From positions 868,001 through 932,000 of the forward strand of contig NZ_BMZB01000001.1 of NCBI RefSeq assembly GCF_014652575.1: DNA of 64,000 nucleotides. Reading direction: 5' to 3'. The notes under the pieces were generated by a model that was not told the DNA's origin, did no database searches, and saw only the letters and a list, made by a program, of their open reading frames with translations. Origin of the DNA: Asticcacaulis endophyticus (lineage in GTDB: Bacteria; Pseudomonadota; Alphaproteobacteria; Caulobacterales; Caulobacteraceae). Made by a program: the position numbers and the translations under genes. This document shows positions 47,795 to 56,869 of the stretch, piece by piece; within the stretch, counting starts at the first letter, position 1, and each line of letters opens with the position of its first letter.

Positions 47795-47992
47795 TTAGGC
47801 GTAGGGCATGTAGGATTTGATCTTGATGGTGTCGGCATCCGACATCACCTGCGTACCGCGGTTCTGGCGAATGTACTTGCCATTGTGCGAGATCAAACGG
47901 TGGCGTTTACCGGCAACGCCGGCCTTTACCTTGCCCGAGGCCGTGAAACGGAAACGCTTCTTGGCGCCCGATTTCGTCTTCAGTTTTGACAT
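47795..47992 (-). CDS. rpmI: 50S ribosomal protein L35
   Basis: 65 residues: [40 protein letters not shown], then [10 protein letters not shown]. Typical bacterial L35. It starts the rpmI-rplT operon here. There is a short gap of 128 bases to the end of the MFS gene upstream. Confidence 0.98.
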   Translation of the reverse strand: MSKLKTKSGAKKRFRFTASGKVKAGVAGKRHRLISHNGKYIRQNRGTQVMSDADTIKIKSYMPYA

Positions 47993-48120
47993 TTCATATA
48001 CAGCGGGATTAGCGCTGTCCTCTGGATAGAAGATTTATCCGCCAAGGCATGTCATGGGCCCGGCGAACTTGGGAAGGCGGGTCATTACAGGATAAGGACT
48101 TTGATGGCAAGCAGAGTCTT

Positions 48121-49437
48121 CTACCTGATACCCATCTTTTGTGCCGCCTTATCAACCTGAAGCGCCATCCACGCGGCGGGCAGGCACAGAACCGCGCCAA
48201 ACAGGATCGGGGCGTCCGGCCCGAACCGGCTGAACAGGAACCCGGCGAGTATAGGCCCGATGATACGGGCGACCGCACCCATCGACATATTGAACCCCAG
48301 CATCGCCCCTTGCCGGTCGGGCGGCGCGGCCTTTGAGATCAGGGCCGAGATGTTGGAAAAGACAACCGCTTGCCCGACCGTGCCGAACATGACGATCGGG
48401 GCAATCAGTATGGCCCACTGGTTGGCCCCCTGAAGGATAAAGCTGGCCCCAAACACCGCAAGCCCGCCCGCCATGACCTTGGCCTCACCATAGAGCCGGA
48501 CCAGCCGCCGCGTCAGCACCACCTGCATCAGGGCGGCGGTGATGCCGATGCACAAAAAGATCATGCCGATATCCTGCGGGCCCCAGTTGTAGCGGTGCTT
48601 GGCCCACAGAGCGAAGATCGACTCCAACCCCGCAAAGGCGCCCATATAACAAAGGGTGGCGATGATCACGCGGCTGATGACCGGATTGGCGCGGGCTTCG
48701 CTGAACGCCCCTAAGAAATCAGGCGGCTGGGCGTGGCTCTTGGGGCGGCTTTCCTTGACGAACAAAATGACACCGAGGGCGGCAAGGCCGGCCATAACCG
48801 CGGCGGCATAAAGCGGCAGGGCGTAGACCTCATCACCGGAATTACCGGCATCGCGCGCCAGAACCCCGCCGATAAACGGGCCAATGATGAAGCCGAGCGA
48901 GAACGCGGCCCCCAGCAGGCTCATGCGTGACGCCCGCTGATGGGGTTCGGACATATCGGAAATATAGCCCTGAATCGTCGAGATATTACCCGATCCCAGA
49001 CCGCTTAAAAACCGGATGAAGATCGCCAGCCAGATATTGCCGCACAGAGCCAAGGCTACATAGAACAGGACATTGGAGGCGGTGGTGACCAGCAGCACCG
49101 GTTTACGCCCCAGCCGATCGGACAGCCAGCCCCACAAAGGCTCGGCAAAAAACTGCCCCAGACTATAGGCCGAAAACATCAGGGCGACCTGAAACGGCCC
49201 GGCGTTGAGATGCTCGGCAAAGAATGGCAACAGCGGCATGACGATGCCGAAGCCTACCATATTGACGAACACCACTGAAAACAGCGCCACCAGCGCGCCA
49301 TTATCGCGCAATCCGTCCCTTATACCTTTGAAAAAAGGCGGTTTGGGCGCGTGAGGCGGAGGGGGCGGCGAGGATGCGCCCGTATCGGAAACCAAACGCG
49401 TTTCCGGTTTTTCGGGCTGGGGTACAGGGTTCGACAT
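48121..49437 (-). CDS. MFS transporter (TetA-like drug:proton antiporter family)
   Basis: 437 residues from the ATG at 49437; the frame runs 76 codons further upstream through low-quality sequence that I exclude. The N-terminus is a Pro-rich cytoplasmic stretch. Twelve hydrophobic segments follow, with the MFS motif A between TM2 and TM3 (EPLWGWLSDRLGRKPVLL) and the TM5-region motif GFIIGPFIGGVLA typical of the DHA1/TetA group. It probably exports a drug or metabolite; the substrate cannot be told. Divergent from the SOS-controlled polymerase gene, with the LexA site between. Confidence 0.88.
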   Translation of the reverse strand: MSNPVPQPEKPETRLVSDTGASSPPPPPHAPKPPFFKGIRDGLRDNGALVALFSVVFVNMVGFGIVMPLLPFFAEHLNAGPFQVALMFSAYSLGQFFAEPLWGWLSDRLGRKPVLLVTTASNVLFYVALALCGNIWLAIFIRFLSGLGSGNISTIQGYISDMSEPHQRASRMSLLGAAFSLGFIIGPFIGGVLARDAGNSGDEVYALPLYAAAVMAGLAALGVILFVKESRPKSHAQPPDFLGAFSEARANPVISRVIIATLCYMGAFAGLESIFALWAKHRYNWGPQDIGMIFLCIGITAALMQVVLTRRLVRLYGEAKVMAGGLAVFGASFILQGANQWAILIAPIVMFGTVGQAVVFSNISALISKAAPPDRQGAMLGFNMSMGAVARIIGPILAGFLFSRFGPDAPILFGAVLCLPAAWMALQVDKAAQKMGIR

Positions 49438-49564
49438 AGGGCCACTTTGCAGTATGGGGCGCGGACTATTGACAATTTGACCGCAGGTGCGAGGGCATTT
49501 GATGGAGGCGTTATGTACGCCGTGACGCGGCATATGACCAGTCATGACTTGACACAATTTACAT

Positions 49565-49579
49565 GTTCTTGTTATGTTC
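49565..49579 (+). promoter_or_regulatory. LexA (SOS) box of alphaproteobacterial type
   Basis: GTTC (49565-49568), seven bases, GTTC (49576-49579): an exact match to the alphaproteobacterial LexA consensus GTTC-N7-GTTC. It lies 21 bases upstream of the polymerase ATG at 49601. It indicates DNA-damage induction of the polymerase and argues against the upstream ATG at 49574, which lies within the box. Confidence 0.85.
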
Positions 49580-49600
49580 TTAACCGAAAGGTGCAAGAAC

Positions 49601-50881
49601 ATGCCCGCAGTCAGCCCCGAAGACGACATAAACTTGAGTAATCTCAACTGGTTATATCTCGACATGAACTCCTATTTCGCCAGTGTCGAGCAGCAGGACG
49701 ACGTGCGCCTGCGTAACCGTCCGATGATCGTGGTGCCGGTTAAATCCGATTACACCTCAGCCATTGCCGCCAGCTATGAGGCCAAGGCGCTGGGGATTAA
49801 AACCGGCACCAGCGTCAAGGAGGCGCGGGCGCTGTGTCCGGCGATTCAGATACGTGAGGCGCGGCCGGATCGCTATGTTCAGGTACATAACCGGATATTG
49901 GAAGAGGTTGATCGCACCCTGCCGATCGAAAAGGTCTGCTCGATTGACGAGGTGGCCTGCCGGTTGACGATGGGGCAACGTCATGAGGCGGCAGCGCGCG
50001 CTCTGGGCTATCGGATTCAGCAAAATATCATGGCCAATATCGGCGAATGTCTGCGGTCGTCTATCGGGATTGCGCCGTCGCGGATGCTGGCCAAGACGGC
50101 GGCGGATATCGTCAAGCCCCTGGGGTTGACGGTACTGCGTCAGGACGACCTGCCGGGGAAGTTGCTGGATCTGAAGCTCAATGATCTGCCGGGTGTCGGG
50201 GCATCGATGAACCTGCGGCTGAACAAGGCGGGCGTGTTCACCGTGGCGGAATTGTACGCCTTGCCTGCGCCGCGTCTGCGTCAGATCTGGGGCGGGATCG
50301 GCGGCGATAATTTTTGGTACAGCCTGCACGGCATCGACCCGGCGGAGGTGGATACCATCCGGGGTTCGATCAGCCATTCCCATGTGCTGGCCTCTGATCT
50401 GCGTCCGATTGAGGCGGCGCGCGGCGTGGCCCGGCGGCTGGTGGCCAAGTGCGGGTCGCGGCTGCGGCGGATGGGCTATAAATGCGGGGGCTTACACCTG
50501 TCGATCCGCGCCGACCGGGGCGATGGCCGCGCTCAGGCCGAGGCCCATTTCGATGTCACCGCCGACAGCTTTCGGATGATCGAAGTCATGGACGGTCTGT
50601 GGCGGCACTGTGCCGCTAAGCTGAACAGCCCGCGCGTGAAGAAGGTGTCGATCACCTGCACGCGCGTCATCCCGGCTGATCTGCCGCCTGACCTGTTTGG
50701 CTGGACGCCGGAAGTGGCCGAGGATGCCCGTCATATGCGGGTGCTAAAGGCGCTGGATGGGCTTAATCAGCGTTACGGCAAGGACGCGGTCACTATCGGT
50801 CCGCGCACCAAGGTGCATGGTTTTGTGGGGGCCAAAGTCGCCTTTAATAGGATACCGGAAAACGCCGAGTTCTGGGAGTGA
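49601..50881 (+). CDS. Y-family (DinB/UmuC-like) DNA polymerase, SOS regulated
   Basis: 426 residues from an ATG with an AAAGGTG ribosome site. The palm motifs are present: YLDMNSYFASVEQ (Asp21) and SIDEVACRL (Asp116-Glu117), plus the DNA-binding LPGVGASMNLRL (helix-hairpin-helix) and a little-finger domain. It should copy damaged DNA with low fidelity. The residues after SIDE (VACRLT instead of A-Y/F-LDVT) differ from DinB, and the C-terminus (RIPENAEFWE) lacks a clear beta-clamp motif, so it is a divergent branch. The LexA box just upstream indicates SOS induction. Confidence 0.92.
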   Translation: MPAVSPEDDINLSNLNWLYLDMNSYFASVEQQDDVRLRNRPMIVVPVKSDYTSAIAASYEAKALGIKTGTSVKEARALCPAIQIREARPDRYVQVHNRILEEVDRTLPIEKVCSIDEVACRLTMGQRHEAAARALGYRIQQNIMANIGECLRSSIGIAPSRMLAKTAADIVKPLGLTVLRQDDLPGKLLDLKLNDLPGVGASMNLRLNKAGVFTVAELYALPAPRLRQIWGGIGGDNFWYSLHGIDPAEVDTIRGSISHSHVLASDLRPIEAARGVARRLVAKCGSRLRRMGYKCGGLHLSIRADRGDGRAQAEAHFDVTADSFRMIEVMDGLWRHCAAKLNSPRVKKVSITCTRVIPADLPPDLFGWTPEVAEDARHMRVLKALDGLNQRYGKDAVTIGPRTKVHGFVGAKVAFNRIPENAEFWE

Positions 50882-50917
50882 AAATCGCGGTATTTGGCCA
50901 TCTAATACGCAGTCTGC

Positions 50918-50956
50918 GCTGGCAGGTACCTAAATGTACCTGCGGCGCTTGCCAGC
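50918..50956. other. Nested hairpin in the gap after the polymerase gene
   Basis: Outer arms GCTGGCA (50918-50924) and TGCCAGC (50950-50956); inner arms CAGGTAC (50923-50929) and GTACCTG (50936-50942). It begins 37 bases after the polymerase stop but has no T run. A second hairpin (TTGCATT/AATGCAA, 51029-51048) lies near the end of the convergent gene. Possible processing or termination structure; no gene is seen in 50882-51060. Confidence 0.4.
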
Positions 50957-51060
50957 TATTATATGACTCAAATCTCACGATTTTCAGGCCGGTGATTAGA
51001 TGCGGATGATGACCTGTGATCCGGAGCCTTGCATTTTGGTTAATGCAATATGCCCGTGCT

Positions 51061-51666
51061 TTACTTTGGCATAAGCGCCAAAAGACGCTGATATTCACTT
51101 TCTCCACCACATGCGAAAACATTCGCCTCCGGATCTGGCGCTATTAAAAGCGCCGCTACACAGGCCTCCGTTATCAGAATGGTGTCCGGGCTCATAGAGG
51201 AGGAGGTCCGATAAGAATAGCCCGTATAGGTTTGAGGGTCTCTCCCGGAGGTGGTGAAGGATTGAAATCCTGCTCCACGACTATACTTTTTATCTTCCAA
51301 ATAACGTGCGGGTTTTGATGAGGGTCCGCTTACGTTTGACGGTGATTGAGAGTATGAAGGGCGTTCAAAAGAATTGGTGGCTTTCCTGATCCATTTTTTG
51401 GCGTTTTTTTCCTGTCCGGGCCCCATTCGTCCAGCTTTCAACGCCAGTCCATACATAAGTTTATCGCGAGCATAGCCTTTCCGTGCCCGCTCTTCTAAGT
51501 CAGGCATGGGCTCGACCAGCGCGCTTTCAACAAAACTTACGGTTTCCGCCAGTTTAAGCTTTAGGCGCTCTGCCGGTTCCACCTCGTTGGCCTGCACAGA
51601 ATGCACTATCGACAGACCTATCGAAAGCGCCAGCACAAGATTGCTCAACAAGAAAAATCGGATCAT
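51061..51666 (-). CDS. Secreted protein of unknown function
   Basis: 201 residues from the ATG at 51666 (GGGGAGAC ribosome site); the 17-codon extension upstream is excluded. Signal peptide MIRFFLLSNLVLALSIGLSI then VHSVQA-NE. The body is hydrophilic with a helical start (AERLKLKLAETVSFVESALV), a YARDKLMYGLALKAGRMGPG segment, a Ser/Pro/Tyr-rich low-complexity middle, and two cysteines near the end (TEACVAALL, NVFACGGESE). No family recognised. The region seems lower in GC than its neighbours. Function unknown. Confidence 0.7.
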   Translation of the reverse strand: MIRFFLLSNLVLALSIGLSIVHSVQANEVEPAERLKLKLAETVSFVESALVEPMPDLEERARKGYARDKLMYGLALKAGRMGPGQEKNAKKWIRKATNSFERPSYSQSPSNVSGPSSKPARYLEDKKYSRGAGFQSFTTSGRDPQTYTGYSYRTSSSMSPDTILITEACVAALLIAPDPEANVFACGGESEYQRLLALMPK

Positions 51667-51851
51667 AAGTCTCCCCCATAAGGTAAAATCATAATACCTT
51701 AAAACATACACTGACAAGCCGTCGCCTCTACCTAGCAGGGCATTCCGGTCAACATCAGCCGCTTAACATGGCGCCATCTGAAACAAATTCCCCAGTCTAT
51801 TAAGTCTGACGCATTTAATATCTCATCTAAACTAAAGACTTTTTAGAGGGC

Positions 51852-52202
51852 TCAAAGGCGGATAACATACGATTTCAGCGTTGTCTCGACCACTTCCCAG
51901 ATGCCGGTAAAGCCGGGGCGGATAACGAACTGCGATCCGGGGGTGAGTGCCACCGATGCCCCGCCGTCTTCGTGCAGGACGGAGACGCCTTCAAGGATAG
52001 TGCAAAACTCCCATTCGTCGTAAGCGATGCGCCACGATCCCGGCGTTGATTGCCAGTACCCGCTGAACACCGTCTCATCTTCCGAGGTTTCCAGATTCCA
52101 CGTCAGATGTTTCGGATCACACGTGACTATCCGCTCAGGCAAAGGCCCGCCCACTTCCGGTTCCGGCAGCGTATTACGATCAAACACCAGCAGCTTAGAC
52201 AT
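51852..52202 (-). CDS. Cupin-domain protein (DUF861-like)
   Basis: 116 residues from the ATG at 52202 (AGGGG site); the upstream extension is excluded. The second half shows the cupin barrel pattern EWEFCTILEGVSVLHEDGG and ALTPGSQFVIRPGFTGIWEV, as in the DUF861/EutQ-like group, with SGYWQSTPGSWRIAY before it. Metal-ligand histidines of the classical cupin motif are largely replaced, so an enzymatic role is doubtful; such proteins often bind small molecules. It stands alone. Confidence 0.8.
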   Translation of the reverse strand: MSKLLVFDRNTLPEPEVGGPLPERIVTCDPKHLTWNLETSEDETVFSGYWQSTPGSWRIAYDEWEFCTILEGVSVLHEDGGASVALTPGSQFVIRPGFTGIWEVVETTLKSYVIRL

Positions 52203-52354
52203 GACAGCCCCTAAAACAAATGCCTCAAACTGTAAGTCTGAGGCATCTGAAAAGTAATGCAAAAATTATCGAAGAACCGCTTCGAGATAATTTTTTCAAA
52301 CCCGCAAACATCGAAAAGTATTTTGGCTTTAGCCAAAAACTTTATCGATGAGGT

Positions 52355-52888
52355 CTATTTCGGCGCCAAAATCATGATCATCTGACGGCCTTCCATACGG
52401 GGCTCGTATTCGACCTTGGTGGTAGCCTCAAAATCGGCCTTCACCTTTTGCAGCAATTTCATGCCCAGTTCCGGGTGGGCCATTTCACGGCCGCGGAAAC
52501 GCAACGTGACCTTGACCTTATCGCCTTCATCAAAGAAGCGGGTCATGGCTTTGGCTTTTACCTCATAATCGTGAATATCGATATTGGGGCGCAGCTTGAT
52601 TTCCTTGATTTCGACAACCTTTTGCTTCTTACGGGCTTCGGCCTTTTTCTTCTGCTCCTGGAAGCGGAACTTGCCGTAGTCGAGAATTTTGCAAACGGGG
52701 GGATCAGCAGTCGGAGACACTTCGACAAGATCAAGACCGGCTTCTTCGGCAGCTTCGATGGCTGCGGAGGTCGGCATGATGCCTTGTTTTTCGCCATTGT
52801 GGTCGATCAACAGAACGCGCGGAACCTTGATGTCCTGATTGATACGGGGGCCGTCCTTAGTGGGCGGTGTTTGAATGGGGCGACGAAT
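52355..52888 (-). CDS. infC: Translation initiation factor IF-3, rare ATT start codon
   Basis: 177 residues. The first ATG in the frame (52810) would remove about 26 conserved residues. Upstream the frame continues as [20 protein letters not shown] (the normal IF-3 N-terminus) and reaches ATT at 52888, eight bases after a strong AGGAG site. AUU starts are classic for infC, where IF-3 itself discriminates against them to limit its own synthesis. The C-terminal domain has [19 protein letters not shown] and [12 protein letters not shown]. It is not adjacent to rpmI-rplT as in many genomes. Confidence 0.95.
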   Translation of the reverse strand: MRRPIQTPPTKDGPRINQDIKVPRVLLIDHNGEKQGIMPTSAAIEAAEEAGLDLVEVSPTADPPVCKILDYGKFRFQEQKKKAEARKKQKVVEIKEIKLRPNIDIHDYEVKAKAMTRFFDEGDKVKVTLRFRGREMAHPELGMKLLQKVKADFEATTKVEYEPRMEGRQMIMILAPK

Positions 52889-53069
52889 AGTTAAGTCTCC
52901 TGATATTGTTTATACGGTTTGCGCGAAATTTTAAGGGTCGCGTCACGCGCGCGATTATGGACTATAGTAGGGCTGCCGATCAATCCCCTGCCGCCGGAAA
53001 ATAGGCGCAATCGGTTAATTTTCGGATATTAAGCCCTTGAGTGACATGTGGGCAGTCAGCTGAAGAGTT

Positions 53070-54236
53070 TCAAGACAGCAGACGGCGATAGATGTCAAGG
53101 GTTGCCGCACACATGGCCTCTAAAGTGAACTGAGCCCGGACATGCGCCATGCCTTTGGCGCCCATAGCGGCCCGCTCGGTTTCCGGCATATTCAGGACGC
53201 GCTCGATGGCGTTTGCCCATATGTCAGCATCACCGGGCGCAATCAGCCAGCCGGTTTCTCCGTCAATCACGGTCTCAGAGGTCGCGCCATGATCGGCGGC
53301 CAGAACGGGCTTGGCCATAGCCTGCGGCTCAACCGCCGTGCGCCCGAACGCTTCGGGCTCTACGGAAGGGGCCAGCGCAAAGTCACACAGCGTAAAGGCG
53401 GCGGGCATATCGGCGCAGTGGCCAACCATATAGACCTGATCGTTCAGGCTATAGGTATCAATTAGACCCTTAAGGTGGCGCTCATAGTCAACGCGCCCTT
53501 GGGAATCACCCGCAAATACGACGCGCACATCCGTGAGGCCGCGCTGTCTCAGGCGGTGCAGGGCTTCCAGGATCAGCTCATGGCCTTTCCAGCGCGTCAA
53601 CCGCCCGGCCAGCACAAACAGAGGGCGGGTATCGTCCGCACGCAGATCCCAGGCTTTGCGTAAGCTTTCGACCTGTTCTCCTGTGACGCGGGCAGGGTCA
53701 AAGCGCTGAATATCGACCCCACGCGGGACGGTTATGACCTTATCAGGACCTATACGGTAATGGCTGAGGATATGGCGGCGGGTAAATTCGGAATTGGCAA
53801 TGGTCACATCGGCGCGCACCATCCACGAATTGTACCAGCGTTTCAGCTTGCCCTTGGCCTTATAGATGCCGTGATAGGTGGTGAGGCTTTTGACCTTGCA
53901 GGCTTTGGCGGCGTTGATGGCGGCAAGTGCTGGCGCGCGTGAGCGGACGTGGACGATATCGACCTTAAAGGCGCGGATGATTTTCTTCAGGCGGAAATAA
54001 TTTTTAAGCTGTTTCAGCGGGTTTTTGGAATGCACCGGCAAAGGGATAAGGACGGCCCCAGCGGCCTTAAGACGGCCTTCCATGCGCCCGCCTTTTGAGG
54101 CGACGATCGCCCGACCACCGGCCTTGACGATGGCTTCGGCCATGTCGAGCGTTGTCTGCTCGACCCCGCCGGTGTCGAGGTTGGGCACGACCTGTAGCAC
54201 GCAGTGGGGGAAGGAGTTGTCCGGCGTATCCGCCAT
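53070..54236 (-). CDS. Glycosyltransferase, GT4 family
   Basis: 388 residues with the GT4 architecture: N-terminal QVVPNLDTGGVEQTTLDMAEA, DIVHVRSRAPAL and IANSEFTRRHIL, then VPRGVDIQRFDP, FVLAGRLTRWKGHELILEAL and the C-terminal E-x7-E-like EAFGRTAVEPQAMAKPVLA. It likely adds a sugar to a lipid-linked or LPS-core acceptor. Divergent from the alpha/beta hydrolase gene. The nearby kdsD (LPS Kdo pathway) makes an LPS role plausible but not shown. Confidence 0.9.
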   Translation of the reverse strand: MADTPDNSFPHCVLQVVPNLDTGGVEQTTLDMAEAIVKAGGRAIVASKGGRMEGRLKAAGAVLIPLPVHSKNPLKQLKNYFRLKKIIRAFKVDIVHVRSRAPALAAINAAKACKVKSLTTYHGIYKAKGKLKRWYNSWMVRADVTIANSEFTRRHILSHYRIGPDKVITVPRGVDIQRFDPARVTGEQVESLRKAWDLRADDTRPLFVLAGRLTRWKGHELILEALHRLRQRGLTDVRVVFAGDSQGRVDYERHLKGLIDTYSLNDQVYMVGHCADMPAAFTLCDFALAPSVEPEAFGRTAVEPQAMAKPVLAADHGATSETVIDGETGWLIAPGDADIWANAIERVLNMPETERAAMGAKGMAHVRAQFTLEAMCAATLDIYRRLLS

Positions 54237-54279
54237 TTTGATCTTTCAGGAAGGGTATTAAGTCTGATATGGCGACCTT

Positions 54280-55047
54280 ATGACCATGAAGCCTGATGAT
54301 AATCAAGATGAAGTGCGCGTTTGGCGAACGCAGAGCGGCCACGATATCGCCTATCGCCAAATCACGGGCGCTGGCCCGACCGTGCTGTGGTTGGGCGGGT
54401 TCAAATCCGACATGACCGGCACGAAGGCGCAAGTGTTGGCGGATATGGCGGTTCGCGCAGGGTTCGGGTTTGTGCGCTTTGACTATTTCGGTCATGGCGC
54501 AACTGGCGGAGACTGGAACGCGGCCCGCATCGGCCTGTGGCGCCAAGATGTGCTTGAGGTGGTTGATAACCTCACCAAAGGGCCGCTGGTGGTCGTGGGC
54601 TCCAGCATGGGCGGGTGGATGACGACCCTGCTGATCAAGGATCGGCCTGAACGGATCAAGGGTGCGGGATTTATCGCGCCTGCACCGGATTTTACGCACG
54701 CGCTGATGTTGCCGAACTTAAACCCGGAAGAACGCCACGCGCTGACGGTTTCCGGGGCCTTTGTCATGACCGGCTATGATCAGGGTGTGACGATGTCGCA
54801 GGCCTTTTTCGATGAGGCCAAAGATCATCTGGTATTCGGCGCGCCGCTGACCTTCGACGGGCCGGTGCGTATCCTGCACGGCATGAAAGACGATGTCGTG
54901 CCGTGGTCGCACGGCGTGAAACTGGCCGAACATATCTCTAGCGGTGATGTGCGCCTGACCCTGATCAAGGACGGTGATCACCGCCTGTCGGGGCCAGAGG
55001 ATCTTAAACTTCTGACCGCAATGGTTCAGGAACTTATTGACGCATAG
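54280..55047 (+). CDS. Alpha/beta hydrolase
   Basis: 255 residues with the nucleophile elbow GSSMGG, the oxyanion-region strand TVLWLGGFKSDMTGTKA, acid in ILHGMKDDVVPW and catalytic His in DGDHRLS. It resembles ABHD10-like thioesterases (carboxylesterase/palmitoyl-thioesterase type). The substrate is unknown. Its 3' end overlaps the convergent epimerase gene by 22 bases. Confidence 0.85.
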   Translation: MTMKPDDNQDEVRVWRTQSGHDIAYRQITGAGPTVLWLGGFKSDMTGTKAQVLADMAVRAGFGFVRFDYFGHGATGGDWNAARIGLWRQDVLEVVDNLTKGPLVVVGSSMGGWMTTLLIKDRPERIKGAGFIAPAPDFTHALMLPNLNPEERHALTVSGAFVMTGYDQGVTMSQAFFDEAKDHLVFGAPLTFDGPVRILHGMKDDVVPWSHGVKLAEHISSGDVRLTLIKDGDHRLSGPEDLKLLTAMVQELIDA

Positions 55048-55925
55048 ATAGCAGCTAGTCCGTCTTTGTATGTCGGATATTGCGGTCGCCAGCCCAATTC
55101 GGCCTTAGCCAAAGCGTTGGAAACGCGTTTGTTTTCGGCATAAAACCGCTTCATGCCGCCCGACAGGTTCGGATCATCGAAGGCGATTTCTGGCGGCATG
55201 TCAAACCCATAGGTGCGGGCGGCGTAGATTAGCACGTCATCGGCGGGGGCGGGTTCATCATCACACAGATTATAGATGCCGCCGGGACGCGGGCGGCGGA
55301 CACTGGCCATCAGGGCGGTGGCGCAATCGCTGTCATAAAGACGGCTGAACACCTGACCCGGCTTATGAATGCGCCGTGCCGTGCCATCCTTGAGGCGTTC
55401 CAGCACATTGCGGCCAGGGCCATAGAGTCCGGGCAAGCGAAACACGGTAACGCAATCGCCGGTTTGTTGCCCAAGTCCCAGCCACTGTTGTTCCGCATCC
55501 GCTCGGCGCTGGCCTTCGCGGGAAATGGGGTTGAGCGCGGTATCTTCAAACACCCAGCCGCCGCTGCGATCACCGTAAACCCCCGTCGTCGACAAATATC
55601 CAATCCAGCGGCGGCGAGGCGCCGCTGCCGAAACCAAAATGGGGCTAAGGGCGGTGAAGGCGGGGCAACCCTCGTCATTTGGGGCGGCGGTCAGCAGTAT
55701 GACCGTGGCCTGATCCGCTGCGATTTTAAGCGCTGCGGGATCGGCAGGATCAATCGCCATGATGCCCTGCGTCGTCAATTCGGCGCGTTTATTAGCCGTG
55801 CGGGCGGTGGCTGAAATCCCATAGCCGTCAGCCCGTAAAGCCTCGGCAAAGGCCGCGCCGATAAAGCCATAGCCGAAAATGAGCGCGTGTTTATACAACG
55901 CCGGCCCGCAGCACATCATGGACAT
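55026..55925 (-). CDS. NAD(P)-binding epimerase/reductase-like protein (YeeZ type)
   Basis: 299 residues of extended SDR type. The Rossmann glycine motif is GYGFIGAAFAEAL, with YLSTTGVYGDRSGGWVFEDT (S-T and Y-G-D pattern), FRLPGLYGPGRNVL and YNLCDDEPAPADDV. It matches the YeeZ-like group of nucleoside-diphosphate-sugar epimerase homologues of unknown substrate. The start is uncertain: the ATG at 55925 overlaps kdsD by 35 bases without a good ribosome site, and a TTG at 55898 would overlap by only eight. Confidence 0.8.
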   Translation of the reverse strand: MSMMCCGPALYKHALIFGYGFIGAAFAEALRADGYGISATARTANKRAELTTQGIMAIDPADPAALKIAADQATVILLTAAPNDEGCPAFTALSPILVSAAAPRRRWIGYLSTTGVYGDRSGGWVFEDTALNPISREGQRRADAEQQWLGLGQQTGDCVTVFRLPGLYGPGRNVLERLKDGTARRIHKPGQVFSRLYDSDCATALMASVRRPRPGGIYNLCDDEPAPADDVLIYAARTYGFDMPPEIAFDDPNLSGGMKRFYAENKRVSNALAKAELGWRPQYPTYKDGLAAIYASISS

Positions 55926-56856
55926 GCAATATACCGACCGGGATTTCGTTGTCGGTTACAAACAGCACGGTGATGCGCTTTTCGTTCATGATCTTGAGCG
56001 CTTCGGCGGCCAGCATGGACGGCGATACGGTCAGCGGTTTTGCGGTCATAACCTCAATGGCAGTCTTGTCCATCAGGCCGTTCATATGACGACGTAGATC
56101 GCCATCGGTGACGACTCCGATCAGGCGGCCATCGCCGTCCACCACACCGACCGCGCCGAAACGCTTTTCTGTCATGGTGATCAGCGCCACAGGCATGGGG
56201 GCGGATTGCGCGACCAGCGGCACTTCATCGATACCATGCATAAGATCGGACACGTTTTTCAGCGCCGCCCCCAGCTTGCCGCCTGGGTGATAGGTGCCAA
56301 AATCCTGCGCCGTAAAGCCGCGCTTTTTCATCAACGCTACCGCCAGACAATCCCCCAGCGCGATTTGCAGGGTGGTTGAGGTCGTTGGGGCATCGACGCC
56401 GTCAAACGCTTCGGGGGCATTGGGGAAAATGAGCGGAATATCAGCGGCCTTGCCCAGGGCGCTGTCCGCACGGGCGGTGATGCCGATCAGGGTAATGCCA
56501 AAGCGCTTGGAATAGGCGATGACATCGGCCAGTTCCTTGGTTTCTCCCGATTTCGACAGGGCCATGATGACATCATCAGGCCCAACCATGCCAAGGTCGC
56601 CGTGGCTGGCCTCAGTCGCGTGGACAAAAAACGCCGAGGTGCCGGTCGACGCAAAGGTGGCGGCAATTTTCTTACCCACATGGCCGGATTTACCGACACC
56701 GGTCAATATAACGCGGCCTTTGTGGTCAAACAGGGTGTCGATGGCCCGCTCAAAATTATCGGCCAGCGGGCCGTGCTCCAGAGCGGTGGCCATCTGCATC
56801 AGGGCATCGGCTTCGATTTTCAGAACATTGCGGGCGGCGTACAGGCTATCGGACAT
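55891..56856 (-). CDS. kdsD: Arabinose-5-phosphate isomerase (KpsF/GutQ family)
   Basis: Converts ribulose-5-phosphate to arabinose-5-phosphate, the first step to Kdo for LPS. 321 residues: the SIS domain (ILTGVGKSGHVGKKIAATFA, EASHGDLGMVGPDDVIMALS, KSGETKELADVI) followed by two CBS domains (VSDLMHGIDEVPLV onward and VMTAKPLTVSPSMLAAEAL). Full length. It lies 13 bases downstream of a small membrane-anchored gene and is followed by the epimerase-like gene. Confidence 0.95.
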   Translation of the reverse strand: MSDSLYAARNVLKIEADALMQMATALEHGPLADNFERAIDTLFDHKGRVILTGVGKSGHVGKKIAATFASTGTSAFFVHATEASHGDLGMVGPDDVIMALSKSGETKELADVIAYSKRFGITLIGITARADSALGKAADIPLIFPNAPEAFDGVDAPTTSTTLQIALGDCLAVALMKKRGFTAQDFGTYHPGGKLGAALKNVSDLMHGIDEVPLVAQSAPMPVALITMTEKRFGAVGVVDGDGRLIGVVTDGDLRRHMNGLMDKTAIEVMTAKPLTVSPSMLAAEALKIMNEKRITVLFVTDNEIPVGILHVHDVLRAGVV

Positions 56857-56869
56857 AAGATCTCGGAAA

